From contig NZ_CP092827.1 of the NCBI RefSeq assembly GCF_022533585.1, forward strand, positions 5,054,001 to 5,118,000: a stretch of DNA of 64,000 bases, given 5' to 3'. Every line of letters starts with the position of its first letter. The stretch's first letter is position 1. This stretch comes from Pseudomonas sp. LS.1a (lineage in GTDB: Bacteria; Pseudomonadota; Gammaproteobacteria; Pseudomonadales; Pseudomonadaceae). Positions 1-8,994 of this stretch are shown here, piece by piece. The translations under genes and the position numbers were made by a program. The notes below the pieces were generated by a model, which had not been told where the DNA came from, ran no database searches, and saw only the letters and a list, made by a program, of their open reading frames with translations.

Positions 1-1004
1 TCGGCGGTATCGAACACGCCATCCTGCACCTGTTGTACGCGCGCTTCTTCCACAAGCTGATGCGTGACGAAGGCCTGGTTACCTCGAACGAACCGTTCAA
101 GAACCTGCTGACCCAAGGCATGGTGGTCGCCGAGACCTACTACCGTGTGGCCAGCAACGGCGGCAAGGACTGGTTCAACCCGGCCGATGTCGAGGTCGAG
201 CGCGATGCCAAGGCCAAGATCATTGGCGCCCGCCTGAAGACCGACGGCCTGCCGGTGGAAATCGGTGGCACCGAAAAGATGTCGAAGTCGAAGAACAACG
301 GCGTCGACCCGCAATCGATGATCGACCAGTACGGCGCCGACACCTGCCGCCTGTTCATGATGTTCGCCTCGCCGCCCGACATGAGCCTGGAATGGTCCGA
401 CTCCGGCGTCGAAGGTGCCAGCCGCTTCCTGCGCCGCGTCTGGCGCCTGGCCCAGGCCCATGTGGCCCAGGGCCTGCCGGGCAAGCTGGATGTCGCCGCC
501 CTGGACGACGCGCAGAAGGTCATCCGCCGCGCCATCCACGCTGCCATCAAGCAGGCCAGCACCGACGTCGGCCAGTTCCACAAGTTCAACACCGCCATCG
601 CCCAGGTGATGACCGTGATGAACGTGCTGGAAAAGGCCCCGCAGGCCACTGAACAGGACCGCGCCCTGCTGCAGGAAGGCCTCGAGGCCGTCACCCTGCT
701 GCTGGCACCGATCACCCCGCACATCTCCCACGAGCTGTGGCAACAGCTGGGCCACCAGCAGGCCGTCATCGACGCCAGCTGGCCAGCCGTCGACGAGGCA
801 GCCCTGGTACAGGACACCGTCACCCTGGTGGTGCAGGTCAACGGCAAGCTGCGTGGCCAGGTCGAGATGCCGGCCGCCGCCAGCCGCGAAGAAATCGAAG
901 CCGCCGCGCGCAGCAACGAGAACGTCCTGCGCTTCATCGATGGCCTGACCATCCGCAAGGTCATCGTGGTACCGGGCAAGCTGGTCAACATCGTCGCCAA
1001 CTGA
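1..1004 (+). CDS. leuS: Leucyl-tRNA synthetase, 3' part (partial)
   Basis: This is the C-terminal part of leucyl-tRNA synthetase, the cytoplasmic class I enzyme that charges tRNA-Leu. The frame is open at the window edge, with codons starting at base 3. About 334 residues are visible of the roughly 870 usual for the family. Seen are the end of the catalytic core ([16 protein letters not shown]), the KMSKSKNNG loop near visible residue 92, the helical anticodon-binding region, and the small C-terminal domain ([12 protein letters not shown]). The HIGH motif and start lie outside. lptE follows on the same strand, which is the usual Pseudomonas order. Identity is not in doubt. Confidence 0.98.
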   Translation, partial: GGIEHAILHLLYARFFHKLMRDEGLVTSNEPFKNLLTQGMVVAETYYRVASNGGKDWFNPADVEVERDAKAKIIGARLKTDGLPVEIGGTEKMSKSKNNGVDPQSMIDQYGADTCRLFMMFASPPDMSLEWSDSGVEGASRFLRRVWRLAQAHVAQGLPGKLDVAALDDAQKVIRRAIHAAIKQASTDVGQFHKFNTAIAQVMTVMNVLEKAPQATEQDRALLQEGLEAVTLLLAPITPHISHELWQQLGHQQAVIDASWPAVDEAALVQDTVTLVVQVNGKLRGQVEMPAAASREEIEAAARSNENVLRFIDGLTIRKVIVVPGKLVNIVAN

Positions 1005-1010
1005 TGGCAA

Positions 1011-1039
1011 CGCCCGCCCGCAGCCACTGCGGGCGGGCG
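1011..1039 (+). terminator. Strong GC hairpin after leuS
   Basis: A perfect 12-bp stem (CGCCCGCCCGCA and its complement) with a five-base loop starts 7 nt after the leuS stop. No T-tract follows, so it is not a classical intrinsic terminator. It may stabilise the leuS 3' end or attenuate transcription into lptE. Confidence 0.4.
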
Positions 1040-1065
1040 GAACAGGCCCACAAGGGAGCAACAAC

Positions 1066-1671
1066 ATGATCAAACGCAATTTGCTGGTAATCGGCCTGGC
1101 GGTCATGCTCAGCGCCTGCGGTTTCCAGCTGCGCGGCACCGGTTCTACCGAGCTTAGCGTGAAGGAAATGGACGTCAGCGCCCGCAACGCCTACGGCCCG
1201 ACCGTGCTTCAGCTGCGTGAAGTACTGCAGCGTAGCGGCGTCAACGTGCACGCTGGCACACCGTACCGTCTGGTGCTGACCAACGAGCAGGAGCGCGAGC
1301 GCTCGGCGACCTACAACAGTGGCAACCGTACCGCCGAGTACGAGCTGACCACCGTGCTGAACTACAGCATCCAGGGCCTGAACAACCTGGAGCTGATGAG
1401 CGACAAGCTGGAAGTACGCAAGATCTACGTGCGTGACGGCTCGAACATCACCGGCTCCGAGCAGGAGGCCAACCGCGCCCGTGAAGAAATGCGTCGCGAC
1501 CTGGTCAACGCCATGGTCGTTCGCCTGCAGATGCTGACCCCGTCCCAGCTGGACGAGCTGCAACGTCAAGCCGACGAGCGTGCCAAGGCCGAAGCCGCTG
1601 CGCTGGAGGCCGCACGCCGCCAGCAGGCCGAAACGCCTCAGCAGTCGCCATTGGAAGTACCGGGCAACTAA
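1066..1671 (+). CDS. lptE: LPS-assembly lipoprotein LptE
   Basis: LptE is the outer-membrane lipoprotein that plugs the LptD barrel and helps move lipopolysaccharide to the outer leaflet. The 201-aa product has a lipoprotein signal peptide with the lipobox LSAC and Cys18 as the lipidated residue. The family signature GFQLRGTG follows directly. The C-terminal 35 residues are Ala/Gln/Glu-rich and look like a low-complexity tail. The start is supported by AAGGGAG seven bases upstream. It sits between leuS and holA, the conserved gammaproteobacterial order. Confidence 0.95.
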   Translation: MIKRNLLVIGLAVMLSACGFQLRGTGSTELSVKEMDVSARNAYGPTVLQLREVLQRSGVNVHAGTPYRLVLTNEQERERSATYNSGNRTAEYELTTVLNYSIQGLNNLELMSDKLEVRKIYVRDGSNITGSEQEANRAREEMRRDLVNAMVVRLQMLTPSQLDELQRQADERAKAEAAALEAARRQQAETPQQSPLEVPGN

Positions 1672-1677
1672 GCCCGA

Positions 1678-1701
1678 GCGGGGTACCTTCGGGTACCCCG
1701 C
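1678..1701 (+). terminator. Hairpin with UUCG tetraloop between lptE and holA
   Basis: A 10-bp perfect stem (GCGGGGTACC / GGTACCCCGC) closes a C(TTCG)G loop, an unusually stable RNA tetraloop. It lies 6 nt after the lptE stop and 9 nt before the holA start. There is no T-run after it. It is more likely an mRNA-stability or attenuation element than a full terminator. Confidence 0.4.
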
Positions 1702-1710
1702 CTGTCCCCC

Positions 1711-2748
1711 ATGAAGCTCGCCCCCGCCCAACTCAACAAGCACCTGCAAGGCGCCCTGGCACCAGTCTACGTGGTGAGCGGCGACGACCCGCTGCTGTGC
1801 CAGGAAGCCGCCGACGCCATCCGCAACGCCGCACGCCAGCAGGGCTTTGACGAACGCCAGGTATTCAGTGCCGACGCCAACTTCGACTGGGGCACCCTGC
1901 TCCAGGCCGGCGCCAGCCTGTCCCTGTTCGCCCAGCGCCGCCTGCTGGAATTGCGCCTGCCCTCGGGCAAGCCCGGTGACAAAGGCGCTGCGGCGCTGAT
2001 GGAATACTGCGCCAACCCCGCCGAAGACACCCTGCTGCTGATCAGCCTGCCCAAGCTCGACGGCAGTGCGCAGAAGACCAAGTGGGGCAAGGCCCTGATC
2101 GAAGGCGCCCACTGCCAGTTCATCCAGATCTGGCCGGTGGATGTGCACCAGCTGCCGCAGTGGATCAATCAGCGCCTGCAGCAGGCCGGCCTGTCGGCAC
2201 AGCGAGACGCCGTCGACCTGATCGCCGCCCGCGTGGAAGGCAACCTGCTGGCTGCCGCGCAGGAAATCGAAAAGCTCAAGCTGCTCGCCGAGGGCAACCA
2301 GATCACCGTGGAAACCGTGCAGGCCGCTGTCGCCGATAGCGCCCGCTTCGATGTCTTCGGCCTGGTAGATGCCATTCTCAATGGCGAGGCCGCGCATGCC
2401 CTGCGCATGCTCGATGGCTTGCGCGGTGAAGGCGTGGAGCCACCGGTGATCCTCTGGGCCCTGGCCCGTGAGTTGCGTCAGCTGGCCGGGCTGGCCCAGC
2501 AGTTCAGCCAGGGCGTACCGCTGGACAAGGCCTTCAGCCAGGCCCGCCCGCCGGTCTGGGACAAACGCAGGCCACTGGTCAGCAAGGCCCTGCAGCGCCT
2601 CTCGGCGCAGCGCTGGGCGCAGTTGCTGCAAGATGCCCAGCGTATCGATGCACAGATCAAGGGCCAGGCCGAGGGCTCGCCCTGGACTGGCCTGGCGCGC
2701 TTGTCGCTGCTGATGGCCGGCCAGCGCCTGGCGCTACCCCCCGAGTAA
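1711..2748 (+). CDS. holA: DNA polymerase III subunit delta
   Basis: HolA is the delta subunit of the clamp loader; it opens the beta sliding clamp during replication. The 345-aa length matches the family. The N-terminal AAA+-like fold (VYVVSGDDPLLCQEAADAIR) and the C-terminal collar helices (LARLSLLMAGQRL) are recognisable. No Shine-Dalgarno sequence is visible ahead of the ATG; the hairpin at 1678-1701 ends just 9 nt before it, so translation may depend on lptE or on that structure. A REP pair follows the stop. Confidence 0.95.
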   Translation: MKLAPAQLNKHLQGALAPVYVVSGDDPLLCQEAADAIRNAARQQGFDERQVFSADANFDWGTLLQAGASLSLFAQRRLLELRLPSGKPGDKGAAALMEYCANPAEDTLLLISLPKLDGSAQKTKWGKALIEGAHCQFIQIWPVDVHQLPQWINQRLQQAGLSAQRDAVDLIAARVEGNLLAAAQEIEKLKLLAEGNQITVETVQAAVADSARFDVFGLVDAILNGEAAHALRMLDGLRGEGVEPPVILWALARELRQLAGLAQQFSQGVPLDKAFSQARPPVWDKRRPLVSKALQRLSAQRWAQLLQDAQRIDAQIKGQAEGSPWTGLARLSLLMAGQRLALPPE

Positions 2749-2757
2749 TTGGGGCCG

Positions 2758-2845
2758 CTGTGGGAGCGGGCATGCCCGCGAGTCAGGCGACGCGGTGGAT
2801 GGCACCGGCTTCGCCGGTGTTCGCGGGCACGCCCGCTCCCACAGG
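2758..2845. repeat. REP pair (inverted) after holA
   Basis: Two inverted copies of the P. putida-type REP unit (CTGTGGGAGCGGGCATGCCC and its reverse form) flank a spacer that holds a small GGCACCGGC/GCCGGTG hairpin. The variant carries the GGGCAYGCCC core instead of GGGTAAACCC. Confidence 0.85.
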
Positions 2846-2948
2846 GCTGCAATGCCCCCAACATCTGGACCATAAACACAATCAATTGGCCCCACCCTGC
2901 CCCAAGCCCTACAGTGCGCCCGAACCCACCCAACCCGGGAACCCCGCC

Positions 2949-3113
2949 ATGAGCAAGAAGCCGAAAAAGCACGGCCCCAACAAGGCCAAGTCGATCATCG
3001 CCCAACCGCTGTTCCGCTGCCGCCAGGAACGACCGAACAAGGGCAAAGGCAGCTACCGCCGCGAAGCCTTCCAATCGAGAGATTGGGAGGCTTCCTACTT
3101 TTTGGCAGCATGA
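2949..3113 (+). CDS. arfA: Alternative ribosome-rescue factor ArfA
   Basis: ArfA recruits release factor 2 to ribosomes stalled on mRNAs without a stop codon, as a backup to tmRNA. The 54-aa product starting MSKKPKKHGPNKAK is very basic. It carries the family core PLFRCRQERPNKGKGSYRR followed by DWEAS. Longer upstream frames exist, but the ATG at 2949 gives the expected family N-terminus. A stem-loop with a T-run lies inside the last third of the gene, so transcripts would often end before the stop codon, which is how arfA is silenced when tmRNA works. A transglycosylase gene follows. Confidence 0.9.
   Translation: MSKKPKKHGPNKAKSIIAQPLFRCRQERPNKGKGSYRREAFQSRDWEASYFLAA
3063..3103 (+). terminator. 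Intragenic terminator-like hairpin in arfA
   Basis: A 14-bp stem (GAAGCCTTCCAATC with GATTGGGAGGCTTC, one G-U pair in RNA) closes a GAGA tetraloop of the GNRA type. CTAC and then five T follow. It lies before the arfA stop codon at 3111-3113. Termination or RNase III cutting here would leave a nonstop arfA mRNA. Confidence 0.8.
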
Positions 3114-3173
3114 AAGCATCGAAAGCGCAGGCATGGTATGGTCGTCACCTGACCTGCAATTCTGGATCTGTGC

Positions 3174-4487
3174 ATGCTTCTCAGTCTTCTCCCCCGCTGG
3201 AAAACCCGTCAGCTGATCGCGGCCTCCAGTTTCATCCTGCTCGTGGCTTGCGCAGAAAAGCCCACCGCTGCCGATGCCCTGCCGCTGGCCCCCGCCCAGC
3301 CCGCCCCGGTGGTGACCCTGCCCGGCACGACGCCCGACAGCAGCACTGAAATCCAGCCTCTGCAAACCTTCGCGCAATGGCAGGCGGGCTTCCGCCAGCA
3401 AGCCCTGCAAGCCGGCATTTCGCAGGACACCTTCGACCGCGCCTTCCTCGGCATCACCCCTGACATGGACGTGATCAAGGCCGATCGCAGCCAGCCGGAG
3501 TTCACCCGCCCGGTATGGGAATACCTCGAAGGCGCCCTGTCGCCCCTGCGTGTACGCAACGGCAAGAAACTGCTGGAGCAGAACGCCGAACTGCTGACCC
3601 GCATCGAGCAACGCTATGGCGTCGATCGCCAGGTGCTGGTCGCGATATGGGGCATGGAAAGCAACTTCGGCCAGTTCCAGGGCAACAAGTCGGTGATCCG
3701 CTCGCTGGCTACCCTGGCCTACGAAGGCCGCCGCCCGCAGTTCGCCCAGGACCAGTTGATCGCCGCGCTGCAGATCATCCAGCATGGCGACATCCAGCCT
3801 GAAGCCATGCGCGGCTCGTGGGCCGGCGCCATGGGCCAGACCCAGTTCATCCCGACCACCTACAACACCCATGCCGTGGACTTCGACGGCGATGGCCGCC
3901 GCGATATCTGGAACAGCACGGCAGACGCCCTGGCCTCGACCGCGCACTACCTGCAGAGCTCGGGCTGGAAACGTGGTCAGCCGTGGGGCTTCGAGGTACA
4001 GGTGCCACCTGGCTTCGATTACTGGCAGGCCGATGGTGCGCTGCGCAAGCCGGTGAGCGAGTGGCTGGCAATGGGCGTGAAACTGCCTGCCGGTACCCAG
4101 TTGCCCGTGGGTAGCAACCAGCTGTCTGCCGCCCTGCTGCTGCCAGCGGGCGCGCGTGGCCCGGCGTTCCTGGTGCTGGACAACTTCCGCGCCATCCTCA
4201 AGTACAACAACTCGTCGTCCTACGCGCTGGCGGTAAGCCTGCTGGGTGATCGCTTCACGGGCTGGGGCTTCATTGCCGGCAGCTGGCCGAAAGACGACCT
4301 GCCGCTCAGCCGCAGCGAGCGCATGGAGCTGCAGAACCTGCTGAACAGCAACGGGCACGAAGCCGGCAATGCCGATGGCATCATTGGTGCCAATACCCGC
4401 AAGGCGATCCGCAATGCCCAGCAGGGGCTGGGCTGGCCGGCGGATGGGTATCCGACCCACAAGCTGCTCGAGAGCCTGCGCAAATAG
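3174..4487 (+). CDS. Lytic murein transglycosylase, SltB/MltB type, lipoprotein
   Basis: This enzyme cleaves the glycan strand of peptidoglycan to give 1,6-anhydromuramyl ends. The 437-aa product has a signal peptide ending in the lipobox LVAC (Cys26), so it should be membrane-anchored. The SltB-type domain contains the catalytic Glu162 in WGMESNFG, followed by the AGAMGQTQFIPTTY block and the DFDGDGRRDIWNS loop. The last 65 residues form a peptidoglycan-binding module (ADGIIGANTRKAIRNAQ). A second family member lies at 10081-11091. The position matches the sltB3-type gene of Pseudomonas, but the exact paralog name is uncertain. Confidence 0.93.
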   Translation: MLLSLLPRWKTRQLIAASSFILLVACAEKPTAADALPLAPAQPAPVVTLPGTTPDSSTEIQPLQTFAQWQAGFRQQALQAGISQDTFDRAFLGITPDMDVIKADRSQPEFTRPVWEYLEGALSPLRVRNGKKLLEQNAELLTRIEQRYGVDRQVLVAIWGMESNFGQFQGNKSVIRSLATLAYEGRRPQFAQDQLIAALQIIQHGDIQPEAMRGSWAGAMGQTQFIPTTYNTHAVDFDGDGRRDIWNSTADALASTAHYLQSSGWKRGQPWGFEVQVPPGFDYWQADGALRKPVSEWLAMGVKLPAGTQLPVGSNQLSAALLLPAGARGPAFLVLDNFRAILKYNNSSSYALAVSLLGDRFTGWGFIAGSWPKDDLPLSRSERMELQNLLNSNGHEAGNADGIIGANTRKAIRNAQQGLGWPADGYPTHKLLESLRK

Positions 4488-4492
4488 TGGGA

Positions 4493-4604
4493 TTCTGGGG
4501 GCGCGTTGCGCCCCTTTCGCGACACAAGGCCGCTCCCACAAGCGATAGCACTTCTCCTGTAGAAGCGGCCTCGTGTCGCGATGGGCTGCAAGGCAGCCCC
4601 GACA
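4493..4604. repeat. REP pair, second family (GCGACACAAGGCCGC)
   Basis: Two inverted units of the form CGCGACACAAGGCCGCTCCC lie between the converging transglycosylase and carboxypeptidase genes. Each outer end carries a GGGC-GCGTTGCGCCC or GGGCTGC-GCAGCCC hairpin. The core differs from the GGGTAAACCC family seen elsewhere in the window. Confidence 0.8.
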
Positions 4605-4607
4605 ATC

Positions 4608-5546
4608 TCAAGCCTGGAAAATATCCTGCTCCAGCATCAGTGTCTGCCGAACACTGTCCAGCCTGACCCGAGCCCCCAAGGGCAAGCACACATTCGGGTC
4701 ACAATGCCCACTGCGCCACCCGGCCAGTACCGGCACCCCCAGCGGCGCGAAGATATCCTCCAGCAAGGGCGTCAGCGCCGCAGTGGTAATACCGGCAAAG
4801 TCCCCCACCAGCACACCCTTCACCCCCTCCAGCTTGCCCGCCAGGCGCAACTGGGTGAGCAAGCGGTCCACCCGGTACAGCGGCTCGTTGACGTCCTCGA
4901 TGAACAGGATGCAGCCCTGCGTATCCAGCTCGGCAATCGTCCCCAGGGTCGCCCCCAGCATCGACAGGTTGCCGCCCAGCAGCGGCCCGCTGGCAGCCCC
5001 ATGCAGCAGGCTGCTCAAGGCGAAGTCAGCAGGGTGCACGATCTGCTCCCCTGCCCGAACATGTCCACCCAGCTGCGCCAGCAACGAAGTCTCGGTTGGC
5101 GGCAACTTGGCCCCCAGCAGGTCGGCGTTAAGCATCCCGCCATGGAAGGTAAGCAGCCCGGTATGTCGATAGATCGCCGTGTGCAGCGCAGTGATGTCGC
5201 TGTAACCGATCAGCGGCTTGGGGTTGCACCGGATCAGTTCGAAATCGAGCTGGTCGAGCAGGCGCATGCTGCCGTACCCCCCACGCATGCACAGAATGGC
5301 GTCGATGGCCGGGTCGGCAAAGGCATCATGCAGGTCCTGCAACCGCTGCCGGTCCGGCCCCGCCAGATAGCCCTGGGCCTGAAGGGCACCCGGGTAGATG
5401 CGGCAACTGTAGCCTCGATCAACGAACCACTGGTTGACCTTGTGCGTATCCAGCCGCGCCGCGCCCGCCGGAGCGACAATGGCAAAACAGGCCTCACGCG
5501 GCAGCGCGGCGGGCAGGCTGGGTTGGAAGGTTTCGGCGCAATTCAT
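4608..5546 (-). CDS. LD-carboxypeptidase (peptidase family S66)
   Basis: This cytoplasmic serine peptidase removes the terminal D-Ala from muramoyl-tetrapeptide during cell-wall recycling. The 312-aa product has the S66 nucleophile region RGGYGSMRLLDQLDFELI, the acidic residue in LFIEDVNEPLYR, and the histidine in SGHCDPN, which together form the expected Ser-Glu-His triad. The start at 5546 is chosen because GCAAGGAG stands seven bases upstream; an 11-codon longer frame lacks support. It is a single gene, preceded by the lipA terminator. It is probably ldcA, although the genus carries more than one S66 protein. Confidence 0.9.
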   Translation of the reverse strand: MNCAETFQPSLPAALPREACFAIVAPAGAARLDTHKVNQWFVDRGYSCRIYPGALQAQGYLAGPDRQRLQDLHDAFADPAIDAILCMRGGYGSMRLLDQLDFELIRCNPKPLIGYSDITALHTAIYRHTGLLTFHGGMLNADLLGAKLPPTETSLLAQLGGHVRAGEQIVHPADFALSSLLHGAASGPLLGGNLSMLGATLGTIAELDTQGCILFIEDVNEPLYRVDRLLTQLRLAGKLEGVKGVLVGDFAGITTAALTPLLEDIFAPLGVPVLAGWRSGHCDPNVCLPLGARVRLDSVRQTLMLEQDIFQA

Positions 5547-5576
5547 CGCGGCTCCTTGCAGCGCGTGTGGCACAAA

Positions 5577-5614
5577 CAAAAATGCCGATGCCGCCCTTCG
5601 GCGTGCATCGGCAT
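5577..5614 (-). terminator. Rho-independent terminator after lipA
   Basis: On the minus strand a 10-bp perfect stem (ATGCCGATGC / GCATCGGCAT) is followed by TTTTTG. It lies about 20 bp after the lipA stop and just before the carboxypeptidase start, so it separates the two units. Confidence 0.8.
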
Positions 5615-5633
5615 GCGTGGCTCTGTGCTTGGC

Positions 5634-6650
5634 TCAGAGCTTGATCTTGGCTTCGTGAGCCTGCTGGTCAGCGTGGTACGAAGAACGCACCAGCGGGCCG
5701 GAAGCGACGTTCTTGAAGCCCATCTTGTAACCTTCCTCGGCGAACCAGGCGAAGGTGTCCGGGTGGACGAAACGCTGCACCGGCAGGTGGCTGCGCGACG
5801 GCTGCAGGTACTGGCCGAGGGTGAGCATGTCGATATCATGCTCGCGCATGCGGTGCATCACCTCGATCACTTCCTCGTCGGTCTCGCCCAGGCCCAGCAT
5901 CAGGCCCGATTTGGTCGGTACGTGCGGCACCAGCTGCTTGAACTTCTGCAGCAGGTCCAGCGACCAGTCGTAATCCGAACCCGGGCGCGCGGCCTTGTAC
6001 AGGCGCGGTACGGTCTCGAGGTTGTGGTTGAACACATCCGGCGGCTCTTGCGCGGTGATCTCCAGGGCAATATCCATGCGCCCACGGTAGTCCGGCACCA
6101 GGGTTTCCAGCTGCACGCCCGGCGACAGCGCGCGAATTTCGCGGATGCAATCGGCGAAGTGCTGGGCACCACCGTCACGCAGGTCGTCGCGGTCCACCGA
6201 GGTGATTACCACGTACTTCAGGCGCAGGTCGGCGATGGCGATGGCCAGGTTCTTCGGCTCGTCCAGGTCCAGCGGTTTCGGCCGGCCATGACCAACGTCG
6301 CAGAACGGGCAACGACGGGTGCAGATGTCACCCATGATCATGAAGGTGGCTGTGCCGCCGGAGAAGCACTCGCCCAGGTTCGGGCAGGAAGCCTCTTCGC
6401 ACACACTGTGCAGCTTGTGCTTGCGCAGCAGCTGCTTGATGCGGTCTACCTCGGGCGAAACCGGGATACGCACGCGAATCCAGTCGGGCTTTTTCGGCAG
6501 CTCGTCGGTAGGGATGATTTTCACCGGGATGCGCGCCACCTTTTCGGCACCACGCAGCTTGACCCCGGTTTCCACCTTCTTCGGCGCTGGGCGCGAGGTG
6601 GCTTCCTGGGTAGGTATCAGGTTCGGCACGGCTTCTTGCACAGTTGTCAT
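5634..6650 (-). CDS. lipA: Lipoyl synthase
   Basis: LipA is the radical-SAM enzyme that inserts two sulfurs into protein-bound octanoyl groups to make lipoyl cofactors of pyruvate and 2-oxoglutarate dehydrogenases. The 338-aa product has the auxiliary cluster cysteines Cys84, Cys89 and Cys95 ([12 protein letters not shown]) and the radical-SAM triad Cys110, Cys114 and Cys117 (CTRRCPFC). It starts 2 nt after the lipB stop, so the two are translated as one unit. A terminator follows it. Confidence 0.98.
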   Translation of the reverse strand: MTTVQEAVPNLIPTQEATSRPAPKKVETGVKLRGAEKVARIPVKIIPTDELPKKPDWIRVRIPVSPEVDRIKQLLRKHKLHSVCEEASCPNLGECFSGGTATFMIMGDICTRRCPFCDVGHGRPKPLDLDEPKNLAIAIADLRLKYVVITSVDRDDLRDGGAQHFADCIREIRALSPGVQLETLVPDYRGRMDIALEITAQEPPDVFNHNLETVPRLYKAARPGSDYDWSLDLLQKFKQLVPHVPTKSGLMLGLGETDEEVIEVMHRMREHDIDMLTLGQYLQPSRSHLPVQRFVHPDTFAWFAEEGYKMGFKNVASGPLVRSSYHADQQAHEAKIKL

Positions 6651-6652
6651 AT

Positions 6653-7300
6653 TCAGTCGATTCCGCCCGTGAGGGTCGTCTGCTCAGCGTAGTCGAGGTG
6701 CTTGACCAGCTGTCCGCGCAGCCTTGTCCTGACCTCGTCGAGTTCGATCGGACCTGCCAGGTCGCGCAGCTGGGTCATCGCCAGCCCCGCATAGCCGCAG
6801 GGGTTGATTCGGCGGAATGGCGCAAGGTCCATGTCCACGTTCAGGGCAAGGCCGTGGAACGAACGGCCGTTGCGGATTCGCAGGCCGAGGGAAGCGATTT
6901 TCGCTCCATCGACATAGACGCCCGGGGCATCGGGCTTGGCCGCTGCCTGGACATCGTAGCTGGCGAGCAGGTCGATGAGGGTCTGCTCGATACGGCTGAC
7001 CAGCTCACGCACACCAAAGCCCAGCCGGCGCACATCCAGCAGCAGGTAGGCCACCAGCTGCCCGGGGCCATGGTAGGTTACCTGGCCACCGCGGTCGGTC
7101 TGCACCACCGGGATATCACCCGGCACCAGCAGGTGCTCGGCCTTGCCGGCCTGGCCCTGGGTGAAGACCGCGGGGTGCTCGACCAGCCAGACTTCATCCT
7201 GGCTGTCCGGGCTGCGCTGCTCGGTGAAGCGACGCATGGCCTCCAGCACCGGTTCGTAGGGCTGCAGGCCAAGCTCGCGAAAACCGAGGCAGGCGGACAT
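6653..7300 (-). CDS. lipB: Octanoyltransferase
   Basis: LipB moves octanoyl groups from acyl carrier protein to lipoyl domains, one step before LipA. The 215-aa product contains the [12 protein letters not shown] block, Lys134 ([13 protein letters not shown]) and the catalytic Cys168 in INPCGYAGL. Its start codon overlaps the stop of the DUF493 gene in a TGATG junction, and lipA follows 2 nt after its stop. Confidence 0.97.
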   Translation of the reverse strand: MSACLGFRELGLQPYEPVLEAMRRFTEQRSPDSQDEVWLVEHPAVFTQGQAGKAEHLLVPGDIPVVQTDRGGQVTYHGPGQLVAYLLLDVRRLGFGVRELVSRIEQTLIDLLASYDVQAAAKPDAPGVYVDGAKIASLGLRIRNGRSFHGLALNVDMDLAPFRRINPCGYAGLAMTQLRDLAGPIELDEVRTRLRGQLVKHLDYAEQTTLTGGID

Positions 7301-7575
7301 CAGAGCACCATTTTCACGATGCCGGTAGCGCGCAGGGCGCTGTTGATATCGTGCAACTGGTTCTCGCTTTCGGCAACGATGTGCAATTGCACGGTGGTGT
7401 ACTTGCCTTCCTTGCTCTGGCGCTCGGCCAGCGTGGAAAGGTCGACCTTGGCGTGCTTGCTGAGGATCTCGATCACCGTGTCCTTGAAGCCGACAACGGT
7501 GTCACCGATGACCTTGATCGGGTAATCGTCGCAGGGGAATTCGATCTTGTGCGACTTGACGTCTGGTTCGCTCAT
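7300..7575 (-). CDS. DUF493 family protein (YbeD-like)
   Basis: A 91-aa protein of the YbeD/DUF493 family, which has an ACT-like alpha-beta fold. Its exact role is unproven, although it is often encoded just ahead of lipB as here. Typical family text is [15 protein letters not shown] near residue 12 and the [13 protein letters not shown] strand. The gene is coupled to lipB by TGATG. The hairpin at 7612-7634 separates it from the upstream carboxypeptidase gene. Confidence 0.85.
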   Translation of the reverse strand: MSEPDVKSHKIEFPCDDYPIKVIGDTVVGFKDTVIEILSKHAKVDLSTLAERQSKEGKYTTVQLHIVAESENQLHDINSALRATGIVKMVL

Positions 7576-7611
7576 GGCGGAAACGGCCTCGTAAGCCGTG
7601 GCAACAACAAC

Positions 7612-7634
7612 GCCCCCGCGGCATACGCGGGGGC
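7612..7634 (-). terminator. Hairpin after the D,D-carboxypeptidase gene
   Basis: A 9-bp perfect stem (GCCCCCGCG / CGCGGGGGC) with a five-base loop lies 14 nt after the carboxypeptidase stop. On the minus strand GTTGTTGTTG follows rather than a clean T-run, so termination is probably partial. Confidence 0.5.
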
Positions 7635-7648
7635 ATGCAGGTCACGTA

Positions 7649-8809
7649 TCAGTTGAACAACCCGTAGAAGAATAGGCGGATGCTATCCCACATACGGCGG
7701 AAGAAACCACCTTCCTCGACGCCATCGAGGGCGATCAGGTCGGCGCTGTGAACCACTTTCTCGTCCAGTTTGACTTCCACTTTGCCGATCACGTCACCTT
7801 TGGCGATTGGCGCGGTGAGCTGCGGGTTCATGGTCATCGAAGCTTGCAGGCGCTTCAATTGGCCTTTAGGCATAGTCAGGGTCAGGTCGTTGGCCAGGCC
7901 CGCCTTCACTTCGCCGGTGACGCCCTTCCAGACCGGCGACTTGGTCAGCTCGGTGCCCTTCTGGTAGAAGGTCTGGGTTTCGAAGAAGCGGAAGCCATAG
8001 GTCAGCAGCTTCTGGGTCTCGGCAGCACGCGACTGCTCGCTGTTGGTGCCGAACACCACGGCGATCAGGCGCTGGCCATCGCGAACGGCCGAAGCCACCA
8101 TGCAGTAGCCGGCTTCGTCGGTGTGGCCGGTCTTCAGGCCGTCGACGGTCTTGTCACGCCACAGCAGCAGGTTGCGGTTTGGCTGCTTGATGTTGTTCCA
8201 GAAGAACTCTTTCTGCGAGTAGATGGCGTAGTGGGCCGGGTCGACGTTGATGATCGCACGGGCCAGGGTAGCCATGTCGTGGGCCGACGAGTAATGATCC
8301 GGGTGCGGCAGGCCGGTCGGGTTCATGAAGTGGCTGTTGGCCATGCCCAGGTCGGCAGCGGTCTTGTTCATCATGTCGGCGAAGGCGTCTTCGCTGCCGG
8401 CGATGTGCTCGGCCAGGGCGACCGAGGCGTCGTTGCCGGACTGGATGATGATGCCGTGCAGCAGGTCGCTGACGGTCACCTGGCTGCCCACCTTGATGAA
8501 CATCCGCGAACCGCCGGTACGCCAGGCGTTTTCGCTGACGGTAACCGGGTCGTTTTCACCGATCTGGCCGCGGCGGATGTCCAGGGTGGCGATATAGGCG
8601 GTCATCAGCTTGGTCAGGCTGGCCGGCGGCAGGCGCTCGTCACCGTTGTTCTCGACCAGCACGTTGCCGCTGGACGCGTCCATGAGTACGTAGGACTTGG
8701 CTGCCAGTTGCGGTGGTGCCGGCGTCATCTGCTCAGCCGCGAAGGCGGCAGGCGTGATCATCAGCAGTACGGGCAGGCAAAGTCGTTTGGCAAGGTTGGT
8801 GATGTTCAT
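7649..8809 (-). CDS. dacA: D-alanyl-D-alanine carboxypeptidase (PBP5/6 type)
   Basis: This low-molecular-weight penicillin-binding protein trims the terminal D-Ala from peptidoglycan pentapeptides in the periplasm. The 386-aa product has a signal peptide (cut near AFAAEQ), the acylation motif Ser64-x-x-Lys67 (SLTK), the SGN motif (SGNDASVAL), and the KTG motif (LKTGHTDEAG). A beta-rich C-terminal domain is followed by an amphipathic anchor (FFRRMWDSIRLFFYGLF). It heads a run of envelope genes with rlpA, mltB, rodA and mrdA. P. aeruginosa literature calls the equivalent gene dacC. Confidence 0.95.
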   Translation of the reverse strand: MNITNLAKRLCLPVLLMITPAAFAAEQMTPAPPQLAAKSYVLMDASSGNVLVENNGDERLPPASLTKLMTAYIATLDIRRGQIGENDPVTVSENAWRTGGSRMFIKVGSQVTVSDLLHGIIIQSGNDASVALAEHIAGSEDAFADMMNKTAADLGMANSHFMNPTGLPHPDHYSSAHDMATLARAIINVDPAHYAIYSQKEFFWNNIKQPNRNLLLWRDKTVDGLKTGHTDEAGYCMVASAVRDGQRLIAVVFGTNSEQSRAAETQKLLTYGFRFFETQTFYQKGTELTKSPVWKGVTGEVKAGLANDLTLTMPKGQLKRLQASMTMNPQLTAPIAKGDVIGKVEVKLDEKVVHSADLIALDGVEEGGFFRRMWDSIRLFFYGLFN

Positions 8810-8994
8810 CCGTCTCTCGAAAATCGCTAATGGTCTGATGTTCCCTGGGCAAGATCATGTGCCCAGCGCCAGTCAGTCTAGTTTTTGTGGCCGTAGGCCA
8901 GGCTCGCAACGTGCGGCTTTATGTCGCTGCGGGCAAAAGCCGATATTGTACATGGCCGCGCCCGGCAATTCATGACAAAACCGACAGTTTGGCA

